Below are positions 1 to 5,104 of a DNA stretch of 6,354 nt, one piece after another. The position numbers were made by a program, and so were the translations under genes. Under the pieces are notes generated by a model. The model was not told where the DNA came from. It ran no database searches and saw only the letters and a list, made by a program, of their open reading frames with translations. Origin of the DNA: an uncultured Verrucomicrobiota bacterium. Its GTDB lineage: Bacteria > Verrucomicrobiota > Kiritimatiellia > RFP12 > UBA3636. The stretch lies in the NCBI GenBank assembly GCA_946534745.1, contig CAMNDA010000128.1, positions 1 through 6,354 of the forward strand, in the 5' to 3' direction. Numbering within the stretch: the first letter of the stretch is position 1; each line of letters begins with the position of its first letter.

Positions 1-2528
1 GCGGTCCAGATTCCGAAGCCGCCGCCGGCGACCAGCACGCCGATCCGGTAGACGGACATCGCGAGGACGTAGCCGACGAAGAGCTGGAAGGCGATGGCGA
101 ACCAGCCCCACTTGCGCGAGCCCATCTCGCGGAACGTGACCGCGATCGCGACCATGCACGGCGGCACGAACAGGTTGAAGAGCATGAACGAGAGCGCGAT
201 GAGCCGCGGGAAGTCGCCGAACGAGGCGAAGAGCGCCTGGATCCGCGCCGCGGTCGAGGCGCCGGGCATGTTCGCGGCCACGAGCCCGAGCGTCGCGGTG
301 GCCTGCTCCTTGGCGATCTCCGCCGAGACGGACGCCGCCACGCCCTGCCAGGTCCCGAATCCGAGCGGCGCGAGCAGCCACGCGAACCATCCGCCGACCG
401 AGGCGAGGATGGAGCGCTCGATCTCCTCGTCCGCGAGGATCGAGAGGCCCCAGCTGAAGTGCATCACGAACCACAGGAACACGCACGCCGGGAAGATGAT
501 GCAGCCCGCCTTCCAGACGTAGGCCTTCACGCGCGTCCACGTGTGCCGCCAGACGCCCGAGACCGTCGGCATGTGGTAGGCCGGCAGCTCCATCACGAAC
601 GGCGCCGCGTCGCCCGCGAAGGCGCGCGTCTTCTTGAGCGCGATGCCGCCGAGGACGATGATCGCGATGCCGATGACGTCCATGAGCGGCGCCACGTACC
701 ACATCTGGCGGAAGAAGAGCGCCGAGAACATCGCGATGATCACGGTCTTGGCGCCGCACGGGATGAACGTCGCGAGGATGATCGTCATCCGGCGGTCGCG
801 CTCGCTCTCGATCGTGCGCGCGGCCATCACGGCCGGCACGCCGCAGCCCTTGCCGACGATCATCGGGATGAAGCTCTTGCCGCTCAGGCCGAACTTGCGG
901 AAGAGGCGGTCCATGATGAACGCCACGCGCGCCATGTAGCCGCAGTCCTCAAGGAACGCGAGGAAGAGGAACACGATCGCGATCACCGGCACGAAGCCGA
1001 GAACCGTGGCGACGCCGCCCCACGCGCCGTCGAGGACGAGGGACTTGACGGTCCCGCCGACGCCAATCCGGTCGAGCAGGCCGTCGAACACCGCGGTGAG
1101 CCCCGGCACGAACGCGCCGAACGCGGCGGGGTCGACCTCGGGCACCGCCTTGGATTCCTTGTAGCCCTCGTAGTCGCACGTCCATTCGAGCTGTCCGTCC
1201 GGGCCCTCGACGGGCTCGCCGGTCTCCTCGTCGTCGTCGAGCTTCACGCCCTCCGCGACGACGGTCGCAGCGAGCGCCTCGTCGATCTCGGCGCCCTCGC
1301 CGAGCTCCTCGAGCGGCTCGAAGCCCTCCTCTCCCTCGTGCTTGGCGTTGAAGGCCTCGACGTAGGCGCCCTCCCAGGCCTCCACGTTCTTCTCGTGGGG
1401 AGCGAAGGCCTCCTGCGCCTCCTCGTAGTCCATCCCCTTGTAGAAGCCGTCCTCGCGGCATTCGTGCGTGGTGAAGGGAACGTGCCATCCGTCCCCGCCG
1501 AGGAACTGGTCGTTGGCCCAGTCGGTGAGAATCGTCCCCGGACCGCCGTCCGCGACCGCGAGCCACCACATGACGCAGAGCGAGAGGACGAAGATCGGCA
1601 GAGCGAGGATGCGGTTGGTGACGATCTTGTCGACGCGGTCGGAGAGCGAGAGGTTGCCCTTGCGCGGCTTCTTCACGACCGCCAGGTCCGTCACGTGCTT
1701 CACGTAGGCGTAGCGCTGGTTGGTGATGATCGACTCGGCGTCGTCGTCCAGCTCCTTCTCGCAGTCCTTCACGTGCTCGTCCATGTGCGCGAGGACGTCC
1801 GGGTCGAGCGCCAGCCGGTCGAGGACCTTCTCGTCGCGCTCGAAGATCTTGATCGCGTACCAGCGCAGGTTCTTCTCCGGGACCTTGCCCTGGAGCGACT
1901 CCTCGATGTGCGCGATGGCGTGCTCGACGCTGCCGGTGAAGACGTGCGGCGCCTCGGACACGGCGCCCGCGCGCGCGGCCTCGACCGCGGCGTCGGCCGC
2001 CTCCTGGACGCCGTCGCCCTTGAGGGCGGAGATCGCGACGACCTTGCAGCCGAGCTCCTGGGAGAGCTTGCGCAGGTCGATCCGGTCGCCGTTGCGCTTC
2101 ACGACGTCCATCATGTTCACCGCGACGACGGTCGGGATGCCGAGCGAGACCAGCTGCGTCGTGAGGTAGAGGTTGCGCTCGATGTTCGTGCCGTCGACGA
2201 TGTTGAGGATCGCGTCGGGCTTCTCCTCCACGAGGTAGTTGCGCGCGACGACCTCCTCCAGCGAATACGGCGAGAGCGAGTAGATGCCGGGCAGGTCCTG
2301 CAGAACGACGTCCTTGTGGCCCTTCAGCCGGCCGTCCTTCTTCTCGACCGTCACGCCGGGCCAGTTGCCGACGTACTGGTTCGATCCGGTGAGCGCGTTG
2401 AACAGCGTCGTCTTGCCGCAGTTCGGGTTGCCCGCGAGCGCGAGGCGCAGGGCGCGGCCGCCCTCGTCCGCGGCGGCGGACGCCGCCGCGGACGGCGCCG
2501 CCGCTTCTGTTTTAAGGTCTTCGGACAT
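1..2528 (-). CDS. feoB: FeoB ferrous iron transporter, C-terminus cut by window edge
   Basis: Inner-membrane Fe(II) transporter with a cytosolic G-protein domain. I read the frame codon by codon from the ATG at 2528-2526 to the left edge: 842 residues, no stop, no frameshift. G motifs: GNPNCGKT (33-40), T60 as G2, DLPG (78-81), NMMD (138-141), SALKG (167-171). The membrane part starts at TNRILALPIF (304-313), then SFIPMIVG with GCGVP (C562), IPCGAK (C591), FVMELPAYHMPT, and FNLFVPPC (C791), all FeoB hallmarks. Two oddities: an Ala-rich extension of about 28 residues before the G domain, and a 124-residue acidic insert (344-467) after the first helix, making it longer than the usual 700-780. 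K560 replaces the hydrophobic or small residue I expect before GCGVP. An SD-like AAGGGA lies 7 nt before the ATG. It is last of the four genes read here, 194 bp after feoA. Confidence 0.97.
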   Translation of the reverse strand, partial: MSEDLKTEAAAPSAAASAAADEGGRALRLALAGNPNCGKTTLFNALTGSNQYVGNWPGVTVEKKDGRLKGHKDVVLQDLPGIYSLSPYSLEEVVARNYLVEEKPDAILNIVDGTNIERNLYLTTQLVSLGIPTVVAVNMMDVVKRNGDRIDLRKLSQELGCKVVAISALKGDGVQEAADAAVEAARAGAVSEAPHVFTGSVEHAIAHIEESLQGKVPEKNLRWYAIKIFERDEKVLDRLALDPDVLAHMDEHVKDCEKELDDDAESIITNQRYAYVKHVTDLAVVKKPRKGNLSLSDRVDKIVTNRILALPIFVLSLCVMWWLAVADGGPGTILTDWANDQFLGGDGWHVPFTTHECREDGFYKGMDYEEAQEAFAPHEKNVEAWEGAYVEAFNAKHEGEEGFEPLEELGEGAEIDEALAATVVAEGVKLDDDEETGEPVEGPDGQLEWTCDYEGYKESKAVPEVDPAAFGAFVPGLTAVFDGLLDRIGVGGTVKSLVLDGAWGGVATVLGFVPVIAIVFLFLAFLEDCGYMARVAFIMDRLFRKFGLSGKSFIPMIVGKGCGVPAVMAARTIESERDRRMTIILATFIPCGAKTVIIAMFSALFFRQMWYVAPLMDVIGIAIIVLGGIALKKTRAFAGDAAPFVMELPAYHMPTVSGVWRHTWTRVKAYVWKAGCIIFPACVFLWFVMHFSWGLSILADEEIERSILASVGGWFAWLLAPLGFGTWQGVAASVSAEIAKEQATATLGLVAANMPGASTAARIQALFASFGDFPRLIALSFMLFNLFVPPCMVAIAVTFREMGSRKWGWFAIAFQLFVGYVLAMSVYRIGVLVAGGGFGIWT

Positions 2529-2535
2529 GGATTGA

Positions 2536-2541
2536 TCCCTT
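2536..2541 (-). promoter_or_regulatory. Shine-Dalgarno-like site of feoB
   Basis: On the minus strand AAGGGA precedes the feoB ATG with a 7-nt gap. It is the only purine-rich ribosome-binding candidate among the four genes of this operon and supports the start at 2528. The match to AGGAGG is partial. Confidence 0.5.
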
Positions 2542-2543
2542 TT

Positions 2544-2638
2544 GGTTTGAAGTTAGTGGTTCGTGGTTGGAGGTTGGGAGAGAGTTTCGTCTCTCGTCTC
2601 GCGTCTCACGTCATCTTGTCGTCTTGTCGTCTCGTCGT
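2544..2638. repeat. Degenerate tandem 7-mer and 8-mer repeats in the feoA-feoB gap
   Basis: On the plus strand, 2544-2578 splits into five consecutive heptamers: GGTTTGA, AGTTAGT, GGTTCGT, GGTTGGA, GGTTGGG. After a short break, 2587-2614 gives four more: TCGTCTC, TCGTCTC, GCGTCTC, ACGTCAT. Positions 2615-2638 then run as three octamers (CTTGTCGT twice, CTCGTCGT once). In the feo transcript this is a CA/pyrimidine-rich, then GAC-rich, leader to feoB. No gene is seen in the 194-bp gap. The function is unknown. Confidence 0.75.
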
Positions 2639-2651
2639 CCTTCGATCGGGA

Positions 2652-2693
2652 GGGCGCGCGTCCCCGCGCGCCCGGGCGGCCGTCCGGCCGCCC
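2652..2693 (-). other. Two adjacent GC-only hairpins between feoA and feoB
   Basis: Two perfect stems lie directly end to end: 2652-2660 pairs with 2665-2673 (9 bp, 4-nt loop) and 2674-2682 pairs with 2685-2693 (9 bp, loop opening to 4 nt). Neither is followed by a U run in the minus-strand transcript, so they do not look like intrinsic terminators. A transcript-stabilising, attenuating or dispersed-palindrome (REP-like) role is possible. Confidence 0.65.
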
Positions 2694-2702
2694 TTCCTCG
2701 AC

Positions 2703-2747
2703 CATCGACATCGTCGAAATCGCTAGGCGATTTCGACGATGTCGATG
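2703..2747 (-). repeat. Perfect 21-bp inverted repeat around the feoA stop codon
   Basis: Positions 2703-2723 are the exact reverse complement of 2727-2747, leaving a 3-nt loop (2724-2726) that falls within the feoA stop codon region. One arm encodes the last seven sense codons of feoA (IDIVEIA); the other lies wholly outside the gene. In mRNA this forms a very stable hairpin at the feoA terminus. No U tract follows, so it is more likely an mRNA processing, stability or attenuation element than a classical terminator. Confidence 0.85.
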
Positions 2748-2944
2748 TCGTCCCTGCGCAGCGAGAGCTCGTAGCCGCGGACGGTGATCTCGATCGGGTC
2801 GCCCAGGGGCGCGACCTTGCGGATGTAGAGCTCGGTGCCTTTGGTGATGCCCATGTCCATGACGCGGCGCTTGAGCGCGCCCGTGCCGTGGATCTTGGCG
2901 ACGGTTGCGGTGTCGCCGACCTTGCAGTCTCGGAGGGTTTTCAT
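2723..2944 (-). CDS. feoA: FeoA, SH3-like partner of FeoB (canonical type)
   Basis: Small cytosolic SH3-like protein of 73 residues, the usual FeoA length, thought to act with FeoB in Fe(II) uptake. The family pattern is clear: an early VGDTATVAKIHG stretch, GALKRRVMDMGITKGTEL (22-39), then VAPLGDPIEITVRGYELSLRR (44-64), which carries the conserved LGDP and GYELSLR motifs. It lies 54 bp after the outer-membrane protein gene and 194 bp before feoB, all on the minus strand. The ATG at 2944 has no Shine-Dalgarno sequence; the bases before it read ACCTGAAGACCAC. The last seven codons form one arm of a perfect inverted repeat. It differs clearly from the second FeoA-like protein in this operon, which lacks LGDP and GYELSLR. 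Confidence 0.95.
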   Translation of the reverse strand: MKTLRDCKVGDTATVAKIHGTGALKRRVMDMGITKGTELYIRKVAPLGDPIEITVRGYELSLRRDDIDIVEIA

Positions 2945-2963
2945 GTGGTCTTCAGGTGGGGTC

Positions 2964-2989
2964 CGGGGAGGGGCGTGCGCCCCTCCCCG
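2964..2989 (-). other. Hairpin between the outer-membrane protein gene and feoA
   Basis: Positions 2964-2974 pair perfectly with 2979-2989 (11 bp, almost all G-C) around a 4-nt loop. It fills most of the 54-bp gap after the barrel-protein stop. No U run follows on the minus strand, so full termination is doubtful. It could attenuate read-through or protect the 3' end of the upstream message, letting the barrel protein be made in a different amount from FeoAB. Confidence 0.7.
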
Positions 2990-2998
2990 TCCGTTGGT

Positions 2999-3835
2999 TC
3001 AGAACGCGAGCTCGACCGCGACGCCGCCGTAGAGCTGGGCGACGGAGTGCTTCGCCTCCTCGTCGGCGTAGTAGTGCGCGCTGTGGCGGAAGTGGCCGTT
3101 GAGGTGGTCGCTGTAGGCGATGTAGGGCGTGACCGAGAGGAAGTCCGCCGCGGCCCACTCGAGCTCGGCCAGGAGCGTCGTCTCGCGGAAGCCCCAGCTG
3201 TCGCACCCGAGGTCGTCGCCGTTGTACTTGTTGTTGGCGAGGCCCTCGATGAAGGAGAGCGTGAGCGCGAGGTCCGGCTCCTCCTCGTCGCCGACGAGGG
3301 CGAAGGTGTGCGAGAGCTCGAAGGTGTAGTACTGGCCGTGGATGCCGTCGAGCATCCACTCGCCGGTGACCGTCGGGGAGAGCGGGACGTCGTCGAGGCC
3401 GACCGAGGCGTGCAGGTAGCTCACGTGGTCGCTCCCGCCGTTGCCGCCCTGGTCGTACTCGTAGGTGTAGTCGCAGCCGAGCGTGACGCCGCCGACGGCC
3501 TCCGTGTCGAGCGTGTATTCGTAGCCGAGGATCGCGTCGATCTCCGTGTTCTCGCCGGCGTCGAAGCCGTCCTCCTCCGCGATGTCGGTCGCGTTGAAGA
3601 TGCCGTCCACCTCGGCGGTGAAGCCCAGCCAGCTCGCCGCGGCGGAGAGCGTGTAGATCGACTCGGTGTTGTCGGGAAGGCCGCGGCTGATCTGGCGGGT
3701 GCACCAGTCGGCGCCGAGGGCGATTTCGGGAAGATCGGAATCCTCCTCGAGCTCCGCGGCCGGGGCGGCGGGATCCTCCGCGAACGCGGCGAGCGAGGCG
3801 GCGGCGAGAAGGGACGTGGCGATGCGTGTTTTCAT
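2999..3835 (-). CDS. Predicted outer-membrane beta-barrel protein in the feo operon
   Basis: Protein of 278 residues with a Sec signal peptide: MKTR, a hydrophobic stretch to residue 19, and likely cleavage after AFA (A19). An acidic Ala/Pro/Glu linker follows (20-37). The rest alternates short polar/hydrophobic stretches typical of beta strands and ends in ...VAVELAF; a C-terminal Phe is the usual signal for barrel assembly. The start of the mature domain, GADWCTRQISRG (41-52), recalls the ...SDYVFRG... opening of Gcw_chp/TorF-like barrels, but I cannot assign the family. The mature part is rich in Asp/Glu and Tyr/Trp and has three Cys (45, 121, 211). It sits between two feoA genes, so a role in passing Fe(II) across the outer membrane is inferred from context. 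The ATG at 3835 has a CA/pyrimidine leader and no Shine-Dalgarno. Confidence 0.85.
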   Translation of the reverse strand: MKTRIATSLLAAASLAAFAEDPAAPAAELEEDSDLPEIALGADWCTRQISRGLPDNTESIYTLSAAASWLGFTAEVDGIFNATDIAEEDGFDAGENTEIDAILGYEYTLDTEAVGGVTLGCDYTYEYDQGGNGGSDHVSYLHASVGLDDVPLSPTVTGEWMLDGIHGQYYTFELSHTFALVGDEEEPDLALTLSFIEGLANNKYNGDDLGCDSWGFRETTLLAELEWAAADFLSVTPYIAYSDHLNGHFRHSAHYYADEEAKHSVAQLYGGVAVELAF

Positions 3836-3836
3836 G

Positions 3837-3864
3837 TTTGGTGGGTTGGGTTGGTTGTTGGTTG
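3837..3864. repeat. GGTT-rich degenerate heptamer tract before the barrel-protein start
   Basis: On the plus strand the bases just beyond the start codon divide as TTTGGTG, GGTTGGG, TTGGTTG, TTGGTTG. In mRNA this becomes an AACC-rich leader containing no G apart from the repeat edge, directly before the AUG, where a Shine-Dalgarno would normally be. Confidence 0.6.
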
Positions 3865-3892
3865 AAAAGGGAAAGGTCCGGATTCGACCGTC

Positions 3893-3927
3893 ATTCAGCG
3901 TTCAGCATTCCGCATTCCGCATTCGGC
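3893..3927. repeat. Five tandem heptamers ATTCNGC
   Basis: Units in order: ATTCAGC, GTTCAGC, ATTCCGC, ATTCCGC, ATTCGGC, followed by ATT that runs into the stop codon of the feoA-like gene (3931-3929). The period is exactly 7 bp. It lies in the 93-bp gap between the two upstream genes of the feo operon. Confidence 0.85.
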
Positions 3928-3928
3928 A

Positions 3929-4141
3929 TTAGACCATGATGCGGCCCGCGAGGTCGGCGCCGATGGCGACGCGGGAGTCGCCGACGCCGAGGATGACGTC
4001 CCCGCCGCCGGTCGAGACGACGGTGACGACGGCGCCGAGGACGAGGCCGAGCTCCTGGAGGTGCTGGCGGACCTTGTCGTTGCCCGTGATCTTCTTGATC
4101 TTCTGTTTTTCGCCGGCTGCGGCGAGCGCGAGGGGAAGCAT
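3929..4141 (-). CDS. FeoA-like protein, second (divergent) type, first gene of the feo operon
   Basis: A 70-residue protein of the FeoA SH3-like family, of the kind often paired with a canonical FeoA in clostridial feo operons. Visible features: MLPLALAAAGEKQKIKKITG (1-20), then NDKVRQHLQELGLVLGAVVTVV (21-42), the helix-turn-strand core, then a Gly loop STGGGDVILGV (43-53), SRVAIG (56-61) and the terminal AGRIMV. It lacks the LGDP/GYELSLR signature of the other FeoA here, so it is a distinct partner rather than a recent copy. It is read first after the divergent control region and 93 bp before the barrel-protein gene. The ATG at 4141 follows a pyrimidine-only stretch on the mRNA, with no Shine-Dalgarno. 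I leave the symbol empty because feoA is used for the canonical copy. Confidence 0.9.
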   Translation of the reverse strand: MLPLALAAAGEKQKIKKITGNDKVRQHLQELGLVLGAVVTVVSTGGGDVILGVGDSRVAIGADLAGRIMV

Positions 4142-4153
4142 GGGAAGGAGAGA

Positions 4154-4233
4154 GGTTAGAGGTAAGAGGTGAAAGGTTAGAGGTTGAAACGGTTGAAGGG
4201 GTTGAAAGGGTTGAAGAGGTTAAAGGGGCGAAG
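4154..4233. repeat. Degenerate tandem repeats in the feo leader: 7-bp then 9-bp period
   Basis: On the plus strand 4154-4188 splits into GGTTAGA, GGTAAGA, GGTGAAA, GGTTAGA, GGTTGAA (period 7). From 4182 the GGTTGAA core recurs at 4182, 4191, 4200 and 4209, followed by GGTTAAA at 4218 and a weaker GGCGAAG at 4227 (period 9). In the feo transcript this is a pyrimidine-rich, U(U)CAACC-repeating 5' leader of about 160 nt with no obvious structure. No gene is seen in it. Confidence 0.8.
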
Positions 4234-4265
4234 GGGAAGGAGGAACGGCGGTTCGGGGGCGGGTT

Positions 4266-4279
4266 CTAGCGGCCACTAG
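4266..4279. promoter_or_regulatory. Operator copy 1 (weakest match)
   Basis: CTAG-CGGCCA-CTAG, within the longer palindrome TTCTAG...CTAGAA (4264-4281). Read on the minus strand it matches operator copy 2 at 10 of 14 positions (shared TAGTGG and GCTA). It lies downstream of the predicted leftward start site. Confidence 0.6.
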
Positions 4280-4284
4280 AAAAG

Positions 4285-4298
4285 TTAGTGGTGGCTAA
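4285..4298. promoter_or_regulatory. Operator copy 2 for the feo promoter
   Basis: TTAG-TGGTGG-CTAA, with flanking G and C extending the palindrome (GTTAG...CTAAC). It differs from copy 4 at a single position. It lies just downstream of the predicted leftward start, at about +4 to +17, where a bound repressor would block the feo operon. Confidence 0.75.
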
Positions 4299-4308
4299 CG
4301 AGGGCGGG

Positions 4309-4337
4309 AGTCTACGCCCCGCGCCCCGCGAAGTCAA
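4309..4337 (-). promoter_or_regulatory. Predicted leftward promoter of the feo operon
   Basis: On the minus strand TTGACT (4337-4332), a 17-bp spacer and TAGACT (4314-4309). The -35 matches 5 of 6 and the -10 matches 4 of 6 of the sigma-70 consensus. The start would fall near 4302, giving a leader of about 160 nt to the first feo gene. Confidence 0.6.
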
Positions 4338-4346
4338 GCGAAAAAT

Positions 4347-4360
4347 TTAGACGCGTCTAA
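4347..4360. promoter_or_regulatory. Operator copy 3, central palindrome between divergent promoters
   Basis: TTAG-ACGCGT-CTAA, a perfect palindrome extending to TTTAGACGCGTCTAAA (4346-4361). It lies almost midway between the two -35 boxes, 9 bp from the leftward (4332-4337) and 8 bp from the rightward (4369-4374). With one bulge and one mismatch the symmetry continues through both -35 regions (4333-4373), so one bound dimer could control both promoters. Confidence 0.8.
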
Positions 4361-4368
4361 AATTTTGC

Positions 4369-4397
4369 TTGACAATGTTAGTGGTGTCTAATATCCT
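4369..4397 (+). promoter_or_regulatory. Predicted rightward promoter of the methyltransferase-HMA operon
   Basis: Perfect -35 TTGACA (4369-4374), 17-bp spacer, -10 TATCCT (4392-4397). The local AT-richness contrasts with the surrounding GC-rich sequence. The start would fall near 4404, leaving a leader of roughly 30 nt before the ATG at 4436. Confidence 0.7.
4378..4391. promoter_or_regulatory. Operator copy 4, within the rightward promoter spacer
   Basis: TTAG-TGGTGT-CTAA lies wholly between the -35 and -10 boxes, ending on the base before the -10. It begins 31 bp after copy 3, close to three helical turns, so both sites face the same side of the DNA. This is a classic position for repression by blocking RNA polymerase. 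Confidence 0.8.
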
Positions 4398-4435
4398 CCC
4401 GGCCTGTCGCGAGAAACAAGCGCGATGGTCCGACC

Positions 4436-5104
4436 ATGAAAGCACCCGGAAAGCACCTTCTCTCGAAACTCTTCCGCAACTGCGCCGAGCCCCGGGGCGC
4501 GCTGGGACGGCTGATGCTGCGGATGATGAACCGCGGCCACCGGCGCGTCTACGCCTGGACGTTCGACCACTGCCCGCTCGCGGACGGGATGCGGACGCTC
4601 GACGTCGGGTGCGGCGGCGGCGGGGCGATCCTGGAGCTCGCGCGGCGCTTCCCCGCGATCCGCGCGGACGCCGTGGACGTCTCGGAGGAGAGCGTGGCGA
4701 TGTGCCGCCGGCGCGTGGCGGCGGCGGACATCGCGAACCCCGGCGAGATCATCCGGGGCGAGGCGGGCGCGCTCCCGATGGCGGACGCGACCTACGACCT
4801 GGCCTACGCCATCGAGACGGTCTACTTCTGGCCCGACCTGGTCGCCGGCCTCCGGGAGATGCTCCGCGTTCTCAAGCCCGGCGGGGCCGCGGCGGTCGCC
4901 GTCGAGTGCGCCGATCCCGTCGCCTCGCAGGAGTGGGTGGACCTTGTCGGGCGGATGGAGGTGCGGACCCCGGAGCAGATCGCGGAGGCCTTCCGCGAGG
5001 CCGGCTTCGCCGACGTTGCGTTCTTCCGCCAGGAAACCGGCCGCTCCGCGCTCTGCGGTCTGCACTGCATCGTCGGACGCAAGCCGGCGGGAGAGGCGGC
5101 ATGA
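4436..5104 (+). CDS. Class I SAM-dependent methyltransferase, substrate unknown
   Basis: A 222-residue enzyme with the seven-strand Rossmann fold of the Methyltransf_11/UbiE-like group. Motif I is LDVGCGGGG (55-63), the acidic residue of the second strand is D81 (DAVDVS), then GEAGALPMADATYDLAYAIETVYFWPD (108-134) and the LRVLKPGG post-motif (143-150). Residues 1-50 form a basic helical cap, and the C-terminus has Cys207 and Cys211 in ALCGLHC. Close relatives that I recall from anaerobes share the NC.EPRG..GRLMLR.MN opening and ETVYFWPD but have no settled substrate. The ATG at 4436 lacks a Shine-Dalgarno. The stop overlaps the next start (ATGA), so it is translationally coupled to the HMA protein, and operators in its promoter tie it to the feo operon. 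Methylation of a metal, metalloid or metal-binding small molecule is possible but unproven. Confidence 0.9.
   Translation: MKAPGKHLLSKLFRNCAEPRGALGRLMLRMMNRGHRRVYAWTFDHCPLADGMRTLDVGCGGGGAILELARRFPAIRADAVDVSEESVAMCRRRVAAADIANPGEIIRGEAGALPMADATYDLAYAIETVYFWPDLVAGLREMLRVLKPGGAAAVAVECADPVASQEWVDLVGRMEVRTPEQIAEAFREAGFADVAFFRQETGRSALCGLHCIVGRKPAGEAA

Noticed and set aside
1127..1499. Frameshift or foreign insertion as the source of the acidic FeoB insert
   Set aside because: The reading frame is unbroken on both sides, codon use is like the rest of the gene, and no insertion-sequence ends or target duplications are seen.
2552..2560. GTTAGTGGT before feoB, identical to the first half of operator copies 2 and 4
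   Set aside because: The second half (CTAA) is absent and the word falls in the GGTT-type heptamer tract, so similarity may be incidental. A bound half-site cannot be excluded.
459..2726. 755-codon open frame on the plus strand
   Set aside because: It is the antisense shadow of feoB in GC-rich DNA. Its product is an endless run of Arg, Asp, His, Val and Leu with no domain, whereas the minus strand reads a full FeoB.
2567..3865. 432-codon open frame on the plus strand
   Set aside because: It spans two genes, two gaps and the hairpins on the opposite strand, and its product is low-complexity Val/Glu/Arg. It is antisense to feoA and the barrel-protein gene.
3893..3927. CRISPR-like array
   Set aside because: The repeats are contiguous heptamers with no spacers and no cas genes.
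4388..5065. 225-codon open frame on the minus strand
   Set aside because: Antisense to the methyltransferase, which has all its SAM-binding motifs in the plus frame.
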